Positions 41,839-49,972 of a DNA stretch of 64,000 nucleotides are shown in pieces. Made by a program: the position numbers and the translations under genes. The notes under the pieces are model-generated. The model was given only the letters and a program-made list of their open reading frames with translations. It was not told the origin of the DNA and did no database searches. Source of the DNA: Agreia pratensis (GTDB lineage: Bacteria; Actinomycetota; Actinomycetes; Actinomycetales; Microbacteriaceae); the NCBI RefSeq assembly GCF_900177685.1, contig NZ_FXAY01000001.1, positions 682,001 through 746,000 of the forward strand, in the 5' to 3' direction. Position 1 is the stretch's first letter. Each line of letters begins with the position of its first letter.

Positions 41839-42849
41839 ATGAAGAAAATCGGGTTTCTCTCGTTCGGCCACTGGCAGCCCATTCCCGGGTCGCTGACTCG
41901 CACGGCGGCCGACGCGCACCTGCAGATGATCGAGCTGGCTGTCGCCGCAGAAGAGATCGGCGTCGATGGCGCCTACATGCGCGTGCACCACTTCGCGCGC
42001 CAGTTCGCCTCGCCGTTTCCGCTGCTCTCGGCCATGGCCGCCCGCACATCGAAGATCGAGCTCGGCACCGGCGTGATCGACATGCGCTACGAGAACCCTC
42101 TCTACATGGCAGAAGAGGCGGCGACGGCCGACCTCATCTCAGGCGGCAGACTGCAGCTTGGCGTGAGCCGGGGATCACCCGAGACCGCGCTCCGGGGCTC
42201 CGAGTCGTTCGGTTTCGTTCCGCAAGACGGCACGACGGATGCGGACCTCGCCCGCGCGCACACCGAGCTCTTCCGGGCCGCGATCACCGACGCTGGCGTG
42301 GCCATGAGCAATCCGCAGATGACGGGCGTGAGCCAGCCCATGGGCATCCTGCCCCAGTCGCCCGGTCTGGCCGACCGCATCTGGTGGGGGTCGGGCACAC
42401 GCGCGACCGCCGTCTCGACGGCGGAGCTGGGCATGAACCTGATGAGCTCGACTCTGCTCACCGAAGACACCGGTGTGCCCTTCGGCGATCTGCAGGCCGA
42501 GCAGATCGCGCTCTACCGCGCCGCATGGAAGGACGCCGGCTGGGAACGCGAGCCGCGCGTTTCGGTGAGCCGCAGCATCCTGCCCATCACCACGGATCAG
42601 GACCGCGCCTACTTCGGCGACATGAGCCGCGACCGCGAAGACCAGGTGGGCTACCTCGACAACGGCATCGCTCGCTTCGGCAAGAGCTATGTGGGCGAGC
42701 CCGACGCGATCGTGAAGGAGCTGCTCGACGACGCGGCCGTGCGCGATGCGGATACCGTGCTCGTGACGATCCCGAACCAGTTGGGCGTCGACTACAACGC
42801 GCACCTGCTCGAGACGATCGTGAAGGACATCATGCCTGCGCTCGGCTAG
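41839..42849 (+). CDS. LLM-class flavin-dependent oxidoreductase
   Basis: A 336-aa luciferase-like monooxygenase. Pattern: KKIGFLSFGHW, AEEIGVDGAYMRVHHFARQF, KIELGTGVIDMRYENPLYMA, DLISGGRLQLGVSRGSPE and IWWGSGTRATAVSTAELGMN. These TIM-barrel enzymes use reduced FMN or F420; the cofactor and substrate are not predictable here. It stands alone with no flavin reductase beside it. Confidence 0.9.
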   Translation: MKKIGFLSFGHWQPIPGSLTRTAADAHLQMIELAVAAEEIGVDGAYMRVHHFARQFASPFPLLSAMAARTSKIELGTGVIDMRYENPLYMAEEAATADLISGGRLQLGVSRGSPETALRGSESFGFVPQDGTTDADLARAHTELFRAAITDAGVAMSNPQMTGVSQPMGILPQSPGLADRIWWGSGTRATAVSTAELGMNLMSSTLLTEDTGVPFGDLQAEQIALYRAAWKDAGWEREPRVSVSRSILPITTDQDRAYFGDMSRDREDQVGYLDNGIARFGKSYVGEPDAIVKELLDDAAVRDADTVLVTIPNQLGVDYNAHLLETIVKDIMPALG

Positions 42850-42885
42850 CGCCCGTCGAGTCGGTGCGCCGCTATCGTGGCAGGC

Positions 42886-43458
42886 ATGTTGAGTCCCGAG
42901 GACGCGCTTCTGCATAGGCCCCGGCGCGTGCTCATTGCCGGCGTCTCGGGGGTGGGCAAGACGACTCTCGCCGCGCGGGTAGGCCGGATGCTCGACATTC
43001 CGCACACGGAGATCGATGCACTTTTCCACGGGCCCGGCTGGGTTCCGCGCGAGGAGTTCCTCAACGACGTTCGTCTGCTGGTGTCGCACGAGACGTGGGT
43101 GACCGAGTGGCAGTACTCGTCAGCCCGACGCACGCTCGCCGAAAAGGCCGATCTCCTCGTGTGGTTGGACCTGCCATTTCTGACTGTGACCTTTCCCCGA
43201 GTCATCAGGCGAACCCTCAGGAGGCGACTCAAGCGCGAGAAGCTCTGGAACGGAAATATCGAAGGTCCGCTCTCCACGTTCTTCACCGACCCGGAACACA
43301 TTGTGAGATGGGCCTGGTCGACGCGACACAAGTACCGCGAACTGATTCCCGAGGTGGAGTCGGAGTTCGCCCACCTCACGGTGGTGCGTCTGCGGTCGAA
43401 GCGTGACATCGAACACTGGCTGGCCCAGCTGCAGAAGGCATACGCCGACCCTCGATAA
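42886..43458 (+). CDS. P-loop NTPase, adenylate-kinase-like (topology-modulation type)
   Basis: A 190-aa protein from ATG 42886 (a GTG 9 nt upstream is also possible). The Walker A is VLIAGVSGVGKTTLAARVGR; a following helix leads to IPHTEIDALFHGPGWVPREE and the conserved WVTEWQYSS. DLLVWLDLPFLTVTFPRVIR and RRTLRRRL complete the pattern of FlaR-like or topology-modulation kinases. The phosphate acceptor is unknown. Confidence 0.82.
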   Translation: MLSPEDALLHRPRRVLIAGVSGVGKTTLAARVGRMLDIPHTEIDALFHGPGWVPREEFLNDVRLLVSHETWVTEWQYSSARRTLAEKADLLVWLDLPFLTVTFPRVIRRTLRRRLKREKLWNGNIEGPLSTFFTDPEHIVRWAWSTRHKYRELIPEVESEFAHLTVVRLRSKRDIEHWLAQLQKAYADPR

Positions 43459-43569
43459 TTGCTATCGAGAGTGCAGTTTCTGTCGGTCGTCGACCCCGAG
43501 ACGGGCGAGAACTGCTCACTCGAGTTGAGATGGCCCAGGGCGTCTACCGTCGATCCGTAGTCTGGGTTC

Positions 43570-43926
43570 ATGGACGACCTCATCGATGCCGCCTGGCAGG
43601 GCGAGGAGGCTTTGCTATCGATGGGCGTGCGAAGCGATGCCGATCGGCTTAGCGAGCTGCTCGCATCCGATTTCTATGAGATCGGGCAGTCTGGGCGGCG
43701 CTGGAGCCGCGACGAGATCATCGACTCGCTGGTCGCCGAGGGCGACGAGCATCCGGATGCCGAGCTGACGGAGCGCGAAGCAGTGCTCATCGGCGTCGAC
43801 ACCGTGCTGCTGTCGTATCGCCTCGAGTTCGTCGCTCGTAGCAGTCGTCGGTCATCGCTCTGGCGATGGGATGGCCGCCGCATGAGGTGTTTCTTTCACC
43901 AGGGCACCCCGCTGCCGACGGGCTGA
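43570..43926 (+). CDS. DUF4440 / NTF2-like protein
   Basis: A 118-aa cone-shaped alpha+beta protein: EEALLSMGVRSDADRLSELL, ASDFYEIGQSGRRWSRDEII, then strands ending SLWRWDGRRMRCFFHQGTPL. This is the SnoaL/DUF4440 pattern. Function unknown; such proteins bind small ligands or have minor enzymatic roles. Confidence 0.8.
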   Translation: MDDLIDAAWQGEEALLSMGVRSDADRLSELLASDFYEIGQSGRRWSRDEIIDSLVAEGDEHPDAELTEREAVLIGVDTVLLSYRLEFVARSSRRSSLWRWDGRRMRCFFHQGTPLPTG

Positions 43927-43937
43927 GGGGTGCACAC

Positions 43938-44018
43938 GGTGGTCTCGATACGGCCGCGGGCGGCCTACTCGACCAGCGCAGATCAGCGCGGATCAGCGCG
44001 GATCAGCGCGGATCAGCG
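43938..44018. repeat. Intergenic GGTCTCGATACGG repeat plus a 10-bp tandem array
   Basis: A forward GGTGGTCTCGATACGGCCGC...GGCCTACTCGACCAGCGC copy is followed by the decamer GATCAGCGCG repeated at 43981, 43991, 44001 and (partly) 44011. The array appears to have grown from the element's terminal CAGCGC. The stop codon of the reverse gene at 44013 lies inside the final decamer. Confidence 0.85.
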
Positions 44019-44573
44019 GCGCACGCGGTGGCGGAGGTACGCGACGCCCGAATCGAACGCGCGTGTCTCGAGCAGTTCGAGGTCGACGCGGTTCTCGTCG
44101 CGAGCGAAGAACGGCAAGCCTCCCCCGACCAGCACGGGATAGACCCTCATGTAGTACTCGTCGATCAGGCCGAGAGTAGCGGCCTGGGCTGCGAGAGTGG
44201 CGCCGCCGATGGCGATGTCGCCATCGGCCGGCTCGGCGCGGAGACGCGCGATCTCATCGGCAAGGCCTGAATCAGCCAGACGCGCGTTGCCTCGAACCGT
44301 CGACAGCGTTGTGGAGAAGACCACCTTCGGCAACGCGTTCCAGAGATTGACCCACTCCTGCACCGGGGCCGCGAGCGCAGCCACATCGACGGTCTCCCAG
44401 TAGAGCATCGCCTCGTAAAGGTGCCTGCCCATGAGATGCACCCCGACGTCGCGGATCTCGTCGAGCGCGATGTCGAAGACCTCGTCGCTCAGACCGGGCC
44501 AGTCGAAGTCGCCATCCGGCCCCCGCACGAAGCCGTCGAGCGACACGCTCATCGAATAGGTCACGCGGCGCAT
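44013..44573 (-). CDS. Dihydrofolate-reductase-family (RibD C-terminal) protein
   Basis: A 186-aa protein: VTYSMSVSLDGFVRGPDGDF, DIALDEIRDVGVHLMGRHLY, WNALPKVVFSTTL, GDIAIGGATLAAQAATLGLI and EYYMRVYPVLVGGGLPFF. This is the small stand-alone RibD_C group, NADPH-binding reductases of unknown substrate. The last codons come from the adjacent repeat array. Confidence 0.9.
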   Translation of the reverse strand: MRRVTYSMSVSLDGFVRGPDGDFDWPGLSDEVFDIALDEIRDVGVHLMGRHLYEAMLYWETVDVAALAAPVQEWVNLWNALPKVVFSTTLSTVRGNARLADSGLADEIARLRAEPADGDIAIGGATLAAQAATLGLIDEYYMRVYPVLVGGGLPFFARDENRVDLELLETRAFDSGVAYLRHRVRR

Positions 44574-44665
44574 GGGGTCTCCCGTTCTTCGCCTGTGCGC
44601 TCGATATTACGACCGTCGACGCCAAATCGCTCGCGACAGAACACACCGCCTCGATACCCTGAGAT

Positions 44666-44950
44666 ATGGCTACCAACGAGGCGAGCAGAGTCGAGTTCGA
44701 TTCGACGATCGGTGTCGATGTCAAAGGCGAGACCTGGAGTTGCGTCGAGATTCCCGACTCGGTCGTGCTCTTCGGAACCGGTCGGAGTGTTCGTGTCGAC
44801 GCACTGATCGACGGGGTCGCTCTCGAGAATGTCGGGGCCATGCCCACGGGCGCAAACGGTCATATGGTGTCGGTGAGCGCCAAAGTTCGCAAAGCCCTCG
44901 GCAAAGATGTGGGCGACGACGTGCATGTGGTGATCGTCAAACGCGCGTAG
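44666..44950 (+). CDS. DUF1905 domain protein
   Basis: A 94-aa beta-barrel-like protein: VEFDSTIGVDVKGETWSCVE, FGTGRSVRVDALIDG, and MVSVSAKVRKALGKDVGDDV near the end, the DUF1905 pattern. No enzymatic residues are known for the family. It is followed by a membrane protein gene in the same direction after about 48 nt. Confidence 0.82.
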   Translation: MATNEASRVEFDSTIGVDVKGETWSCVEIPDSVVLFGTGRSVRVDALIDGVALENVGAMPTGANGHMVSVSAKVRKALGKDVGDDVHVVIVKRA

Positions 44951-44998
44951 CCCGCGATGAACGCAGCACATGCGCCAACACAGAAAGAGAGTCGAGTT

Positions 44999-45595
44999 AT
45001 GACTGACGTCCGAAGTCGCGCGTGGCTGTGGGGCGGAATCGCCTTGATCGCCTCGGCCATTGTGCAGTTCGCGCTTCCGTCAACTCTGAGAGGCAGCAGC
45101 CTCATCGGCGCGCTGCTCATCGCCGCGGGACTCATGCTCTTCGCGTTCGGCGGAGGTGTCCGCCGCAACATCTTCGGCGGCCACGTACTCGGGGCCGTAG
45201 GCGCGGTTCTGCTCGCAGTGTTGCTGATCACCACGAACATCGTGAATCTCTTCCCCGACTTCGGCGGTCCCGCCTGGAATCAGGAGTGGGTGGGTTCGGT
45301 CGTGGGATTTGCCCGGCTGGCTCTATCGATCATCGTCGTCGTTCAGGTCGGCAGGTCGTCCGAGCTCTCGAGCCCGTGGCGATGGGCTCCCGTCTGGGCC
45401 GTGCTCGCGCAGGAGTTCAGTTGGGTCATATTCCAGGTCGGCCTCATCAACGCAGGAAACACCGCGAACGGTCCGGGCCTGTGGGTCACATCGTTCTCCG
45501 CCGTCGTTGCTGCCTCCGTTCCGATCTTCATCGGCGTGCTCGCGATCGTTACCTCCGTCGCGAGGCAGCCAACTGCGCAGCCTGCCCCCGCTTAG
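44999..45595 (+). CDS. Hypothetical six-helix membrane protein
   Basis: A 198-aa protein from ATG 44999 (GAGAG upstream; an ATG at 44957 would add 14 residues). Hydrophobic segments include WGGIALIASAIVQFALPS, IGALLIAAGLMLFAFGGG, VLGAVGAVLLAVLLITTNIV, GFARLALSIIVVVQVG and SAVVAASVPIFIGVLAIVTS. No family recognised. Confidence 0.7.
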   Translation: MTDVRSRAWLWGGIALIASAIVQFALPSTLRGSSLIGALLIAAGLMLFAFGGGVRRNIFGGHVLGAVGAVLLAVLLITTNIVNLFPDFGGPAWNQEWVGSVVGFARLALSIIVVVQVGRSSELSSPWRWAPVWAVLAQEFSWVIFQVGLINAGNTANGPGLWVTSFSAVVAASVPIFIGVLAIVTSVARQPTAQPAPA

Positions 45596-45610
45596 AGCTC
45601 CGAAGAGCGC

Positions 45611-45676
45611 AGTAGTCCCCACTGCGGGCAGAAAGTACCCGCGCACCGGTACCAACTGTCCGCAGCGGGGACTACT
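45611..45676. terminator. Long inverted repeat between convergent genes
   Basis: Arms AGTAGTCCCCACTGCGGG (45611-45628) and TCCGCAGCGGGGACTACT (45659-45676) are complementary with two mismatches. It fills the gap between the forward membrane gene and the reverse VOC gene and probably ends transcription from both sides. Confidence 0.55.
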
Positions 45677-45686
45677 GAGAGGGGCG

Positions 45687-46061
45687 CTACTTCGCCTGGC
45701 CTATGCCGAGCGCGTTGCCGTCGGGGTCGATCAGATAGGCCACCCAGGCATCGCCCTGGTCGGCGATGCCATCGACCGTCTTCAGCTCATCGGTGTCGTA
45801 GTTCTCGGGCTCGACGCCGCGGTGCTTCAACTCCTCGAGCTCGGCACGCAGGTCGAGAACCCGCCATTCAGCCTGAGTCTGCTCGTCTTTCGTGCCGACG
45901 GTCGAGGCGGTCACCTTGAGCCGGGTGTTGCCCGAGGAATAGGTGATGGCGGTGTCTGTGGCCTCGATCACGTCGAGGCCGAGGCGCTTCTCGTAGAACT
46001 CGCGCGAGGCATCCAGGTCTTTGGAGAGCAGCACAACGTCGACGGGGTGGTCTTTCAGCAT
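45687..46061 (-). CDS. VOC (glyoxalase/dioxygenase superfamily) protein
   Basis: A 124-aa protein from ATG 46061 (GAAAGG upstream). Pattern: VVLLSKDLDASREFYEKRLG, DTAITYSSGNTRLKVTAS and AYLIDPDGNALGIGQ. One of the usual metal-ligand histidines is not evident, so it may bind rather than convert its ligand. Located 50 bp after the SRPBCC gene in the same direction. Confidence 0.85.
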   Translation of the reverse strand: MLKDHPVDVVLLSKDLDASREFYEKRLGLDVIEATDTAITYSSGNTRLKVTASTVGTKDEQTQAEWRVLDLRAELEELKHRGVEPENYDTDELKTVDGIADQGDAWVAYLIDPDGNALGIGQAK

Positions 46062-46110
46062 GGGTGGAGCCTTTCGATCGGTGGTGTGAGTCCGCAGCAA
46101 ACGTCGGCAG

Positions 46111-46554
46111 CTACTTGCCGTCGGCCTTTCCCTCTGCGATGTACGCGAGCCGCCGCAGAGTTTCGACGTTGCGCACGTAGAGTCCGATGTCGAGCAGCGC
46201 TGGCGGAACGTATTTTCCCGGGCCGGCGACGGCCTTCTCGATGATCCGCACGACGCATCCGGTGCCCCGCGGTTTCACGTCGATCTGCACAGACGCCTCG
46301 CCGATCGGCCAGCCCTTGGCGACGATGAGCATGTGCCGGGGCGGATCCCACTCGTGCATCGTCGTCTCGTCATCGATCACCGCGGGCCACGAGCCGAACG
46401 AGTGATGCAGATGCGAGCCCTCCGCGGGCCACGCCTTCTCGACATCGCGCATGCGCGACGAGCCCACCACCCACGTCGGAAACAGCCATCCGTCGGCGAG
46501 CACGGCGAAGACATCCTCGGGCGAACAGGCCATGAGTCTCACGTTTGTCGACAT
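46111..46554 (-). CDS. SRPBCC family protein (polyketide cyclase/dehydrase-like)
   Basis: A 147-aa protein from ATG 46554: STNVRLMACSPEDVFAVLAD, GWLFPTWVVGSSRMRDVEKA, EGSHLHHSFGSWPAVIDDET and CVVRIIEKAVAGPGKYVPPA. Bet v 1-type hydrophobic pocket; substrate unknown. The frame is open far upstream into the permease region, but family alignment starts at this ATG. Confidence 0.85.
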   Translation of the reverse strand: MSTNVRLMACSPEDVFAVLADGWLFPTWVVGSSRMRDVEKAWPAEGSHLHHSFGSWPAVIDDETTMHEWDPPRHMLIVAKGWPIGEASVQIDVKPRGTGCVVRIIEKAVAGPGKYVPPALLDIGLYVRNVETLRRLAYIAEGKADGK

Positions 46555-46634
46555 GAGTCCCAAGCATTCAGCATCAGCCAACTGTCGTCTAGGCCCCTCG
46601 GCGCCGAAACCGTCACACGCCCGGAGCGATCTGA

Positions 46635-47573
46635 TCAGCCCTTCACACCGCCCGTGCTGAGGCCGGACTGCCAGTAGCGCTGCAGGAACAGGAACGCCAC
46701 GACAAGGGGAATGATCGATACGAACGACCCCGTCAGCACAGTGGAGAACAGCACCTGGGCGCCGCCGCCGCCGGTTGCCGCCTGCTGCCATTGAGCCAAC
46801 CCGACCGTGGCCGGGAATAGAGCGGGGTTGTTGAGCATGATCAGCGGTAGGAAATAGTTGTTCCACGTCGACACGAGGGCGAACAGCAGGACGGTGACAA
46901 TACCTGGCGCCAGCAGGCGCGACGCGATGGTCGTGAAGATGCGGAACTCTCCGGCGCCATCGATACGCGCAGCCTCGATCAGGCTGTCGTCGACCGCATC
47001 CGCGGCGTAGACCCTGATCAGGTAGACGCCGAAGGGGCTGACGAGGGACGGCAGGATTATGGCCCACGGGGTGTCCACCAGGTTCGCAGCGCTGAACAGC
47101 AGATACGTCGGGATGGCGAGCGCCGTGAGCGGCACCATCACAGCGCCCAGGATGAGCGCGAACACGAACGAGCGGCCCTTGAAGACGTACTTCGCGAGCG
47201 CGTAGCCGCACATGGTCGCGAGCAGCGCGGCCCCGACGGCGCTCGTGATGGCATAGAGCGCGGTGTTGCCCATCCACCTCACGAAGATTCCATCTTGGAA
47301 GGTGAACAGCTGACCCACGTTGTCGAAGAGCGCGAATGTCTGGCCGAACCACAGCCCGAAGGTGCTGAAGAGGTCTCCGTTCGTCTTCGTCGACGACAGA
47401 AAGAGCCAGACCAGCGGCAGCAGGAAGTACGCGAGCGTCATCCACAGGATGATCGTGAGCACCGAACTGCGGCGTTTGTCGCGCTCGACAGGCCTCTTGC
47501 CGCGCGCCCGCGCGGCCTCCTTGCGGCTCGGCACCGCCGAGGAGACGAAGGGGGATGGTGTGGCGACGGTCAC
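46635..47573 (-). CDS. Carbohydrate ABC transporter permease (MalG/UgpE type)
   Basis: A 312-aa permease from GTG 47573, overlapping the upstream permease by 4 nt (GTGA). Six membrane segments are seen, starting SVLTIILWMTLAYFLLPLVW. The EAA loop that contacts the ATPase is EAARIDGAGEFRIFTTIASR followed by LLAPG. It forms a heterodimer with the permease encoded upstream. The operon has no ATP-binding gene. Confidence 0.93.
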   Translation of the reverse strand: MTVATPSPFVSSAVPSRKEAARARGKRPVERDKRRSSVLTIILWMTLAYFLLPLVWLFLSSTKTNGDLFSTFGLWFGQTFALFDNVGQLFTFQDGIFVRWMGNTALYAITSAVGAALLATMCGYALAKYVFKGRSFVFALILGAVMVPLTALAIPTYLLFSAANLVDTPWAIILPSLVSPFGVYLIRVYAADAVDDSLIEAARIDGAGEFRIFTTIASRLLAPGIVTVLLFALVSTWNNYFLPLIMLNNPALFPATVGLAQWQQAATGGGGAQVLFSTVLTGSFVSIIPLVVAFLFLQRYWQSGLSTGGVKG

Positions 47574-48517
47574 GACAAACGCTCCTTGCGTGCGGTGGCG
47601 AGCTGCACCACGTAGCTGATGATCATGATGAGGAAGCCGAGCAGGAACGCGATCGCCGCCGCGTAGTTGATGTCCTGGTTTTTGAAGGCCACGTTGTAGG
47701 CATAGAGGTTCGGCGAGAAATCGGATCCGATGGCGTTCGGCGCGATCGAGTACAGCAGGTTGGGCTCGTTGAACAGCTGGAACGATCCGATGACCGAGAA
47801 GATGATCGTGAGCATGATGGCCGGCCGGATGGCCGGGATCTTGATGCTCCAGGCCGTGCGCCAGGCCCCCGCCCCGTCGATCTCGGCGGCCTCGTACATC
47901 TCGGTCGGAACCGAGCGCAGCGCCGCGTAGAGCACGATCATGTTGTAGCCGATGAACTCCCAGCTCACGATGTTCATCGTGCTGCCGAGGATGTTCTGCG
48001 GCGAGAGCAGGGTCGGGGCGTCGAGACCCACCGCGCGGAACAGCTGCGCGATAAGGCCGGAGTCGGTGCCGTAGAGATAACCCCACATGAGTGTGGCCAC
48101 CACGCCGGGAACGGCGTACGGAACGAAGATCGCGAGCCGCACGAACTTGCCGCCCTTGACGCGGCCTGTATCGAGGGCGAGCGCGATAAAGAGGGCGATC
48201 ACCAGCATGATCGGCACCTGAACGAACAGGAACATGGCCACACGGCCGAGACCGGCCCAGAAGCTGGGATCCTGCAGCGCCCTCGTGTAGTTGGCGAGGC
48301 CGGAGAAGACCTCGCCGCCGACCAGCTGGGAGGTGAAGGTGCTGAGGTACCCGGCGTAGCCGAGGGGCACCAGGAACATGGCGGCGAAGACGATCAGGAA
48401 GGGAACGATCAGCGCCCAGGCCGCGAAGAGCTGTGGGCGTCGGATGGTGCTGCGTCGCGCCGGCGCAGCGGAGGCGCGCGACGGTGAGGTACGTCGAAGA
48501 GGGGGTGCGGCGGACAT
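47570..48517 (-). CDS. Carbohydrate ABC transporter permease (MalF/UgpA type)
   Basis: A 315-aa permease with a basic N-terminus and six membrane helices (FAAWALIVPFLIVFAAMFLV, MFLFVQVPIMLVIALFIALA and others). The EAA loop is EAAEIDGAGAWRTAWSIKIP. Located 62 bp downstream of the binding-protein gene in the beta-galactoside operon. Confidence 0.93.
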   Translation of the reverse strand: MSAAPPLRRTSPSRASAAPARRSTIRRPQLFAAWALIVPFLIVFAAMFLVPLGYAGYLSTFTSQLVGGEVFSGLANYTRALQDPSFWAGLGRVAMFLFVQVPIMLVIALFIALALDTGRVKGGKFVRLAIFVPYAVPGVVATLMWGYLYGTDSGLIAQLFRAVGLDAPTLLSPQNILGSTMNIVSWEFIGYNMIVLYAALRSVPTEMYEAAEIDGAGAWRTAWSIKIPAIRPAIMLTIIFSVIGSFQLFNEPNLLYSIAPNAIGSDFSPNLYAYNVAFKNQDINYAAAIAFLLGFLIMIISYVVQLATARKERLS

Positions 48518-48579
48518 GTGGCTCCTTCATTAGGCCGGAAGGGTGCCGGCCGGCCGCGGCCGGCACCCCTCGATAAGCA

Positions 48580-49935
48580 CTACTTGACCGTGAAGCCCTG
48601 CTGCTTCGCGTAAGCGACGACAGCGTCCTGCCAGGCGGTGAGCGCCGACGACATGTCGGCCTTGTCGGCGATGGCCGTGCCGAGCGTGTCGTTGAAGCTC
48701 GAATAGACGTAGTCCATGAACGGCAGCCATTGGAAGTCGGTGCTGACGGTGTCGGAGACTCCCGCAAACAGCTCATTCACCTTCTGGCCGCCGTAGAACT
48801 CGGACGCCTGGCCGGTGAAATCCGGGCTGGTCAGGGTGTCCGTGGTGGTCGGGAACAGGAACTGCTTGTTCGCGAACGTCAGGGTCGACTCGGCGTCGCC
48901 GTTGAGGAACTTCGAGAACTCGGCGGCGGCGATGGGGTTCTTCGTGCCGGTGATCACGGCGTCGGACGAACCGCCCCAGTTGCCCGAGACGTCGTCGCCC
49001 GCGTTCCACTGCGGGATCTTGGCCGCGGTCCATTTGCCGCTCGTGTTGGCCGCCGTTCCCTGCAGGAACACGGGGCCCCAGGCCGCGGTCTGCCAGCTGG
49101 CGTACTTGCCCGACGAGAAGCCCTGATACCAGGCATCGTTGAAGTCGGCATCGGTGGACACCAGATCTTTGTCGATCAGGTCCTGCCAGAACTTCACGAC
49201 CTTCTGCGTGGCGGCGGAGTCGAGGTCGATGCCGACCGTCTTGTCACCGTCGTAGCTGAACGGTTTGGCCCCGGCCTGCCAGAACAGTCCTACGACCTGG
49301 CCGGGGTCGTTGCCCGGGAGGTTCGATATGTACGAGCCCGTCTTGTCTTTGATCGTCTGCGCATCGGAGGCGAAGTCGGCCCATGTGGCCGGGGCCTGCG
49401 AGAGACCGGCGGCGCTGTAGATGTCGGAGCGATACAGGTTGCCGAGCGGCCCCGAGTCCTGCGGTATAGACCAGACGCCCTTGTCGTCGGCAACCTGGTT
49501 CCACACCCAGTCGACGTACTTCGACTTGAGCTCGTCCCCGCCGTAGGGCTGCAGGTTGACGAGGCTGTTCGTCTGACGGAACGACGGGATGTATTGGTAT
49601 TCGATCTGCGCGACATCCGGTGCACCCTTGCCGGCCTTCAGCGCCGTGCGCAGCTTCGGGTACTGCACCGTGCCTGTTCCGACGTTCACGACCTCGACCT
49701 TGATGGCTGGGTACTTGGCCTCGAACAAGTCGACCTCCTGCTGGATGTCGGGCACCCAGGTCCAGAACGTCAGCGTCGTCGGAGTCTGCATCGCCTTGTC
49801 GATGTCGGCCTGCGAAACGGCCGCGGTCGTCGAGCCGGCGTTGCCGCCCGCTGATGGGGTGCATCCGCTGAGGATAAGTGTCGACGCGACCGCGAGGGAC
49901 ACGAGCGTCGTTGCTGCGTGAGTTCTTTTCATCAT
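48580..49935 (-). CDS. Sugar ABC transporter substrate-binding lipoprotein
   Basis: A 451-aa extracellular binding protein. The signal peptide ends in the lipobox TLILSGC, so Cys is lipidated. The body shows TTLTFWTWVPDIQQEVDLFE, FEAKYPAIKVEVVNVGTG, QIEYQYIPSFRQTNSLVNLQ and VWSIPQDSGPLGNLYRSDIY, the family 1 solute-binding pattern. ATG 49935 is favoured (GAAAG upstream; TTG at 49938 also in frame). It should bind beta-galactosides or related oligosaccharides, inferred from the GH42 gene upstream. Confidence 0.94.
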   Translation of the reverse strand: MMKRTHAATTLVSLAVASTLILSGCTPSAGGNAGSTTAAVSQADIDKAMQTPTTLTFWTWVPDIQQEVDLFEAKYPAIKVEVVNVGTGTVQYPKLRTALKAGKGAPDVAQIEYQYIPSFRQTNSLVNLQPYGGDELKSKYVDWVWNQVADDKGVWSIPQDSGPLGNLYRSDIYSAAGLSQAPATWADFASDAQTIKDKTGSYISNLPGNDPGQVVGLFWQAGAKPFSYDGDKTVGIDLDSAATQKVVKFWQDLIDKDLVSTDADFNDAWYQGFSSGKYASWQTAAWGPVFLQGTAANTSGKWTAAKIPQWNAGDDVSGNWGGSSDAVITGTKNPIAAAEFSKFLNGDAESTLTFANKQFLFPTTTDTLTSPDFTGQASEFYGGQKVNELFAGVSDTVSTDFQWLPFMDYVYSSFNDTLGTAIADKADMSSALTAWQDAVVAYAKQQGFTVK

Positions 49936-49972
49936 CAAATCTTTCGTGGGTAGGTGGAGGTGGACGGTGGTG

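Noticed and set aside
46635-48776. 713-codon open frame covering both permeases
   Set aside because: The real permease starts at GTG 47573 with a 4-nt overlap; the upstream part is out of frame with the UgpA-type permease and has no homology.
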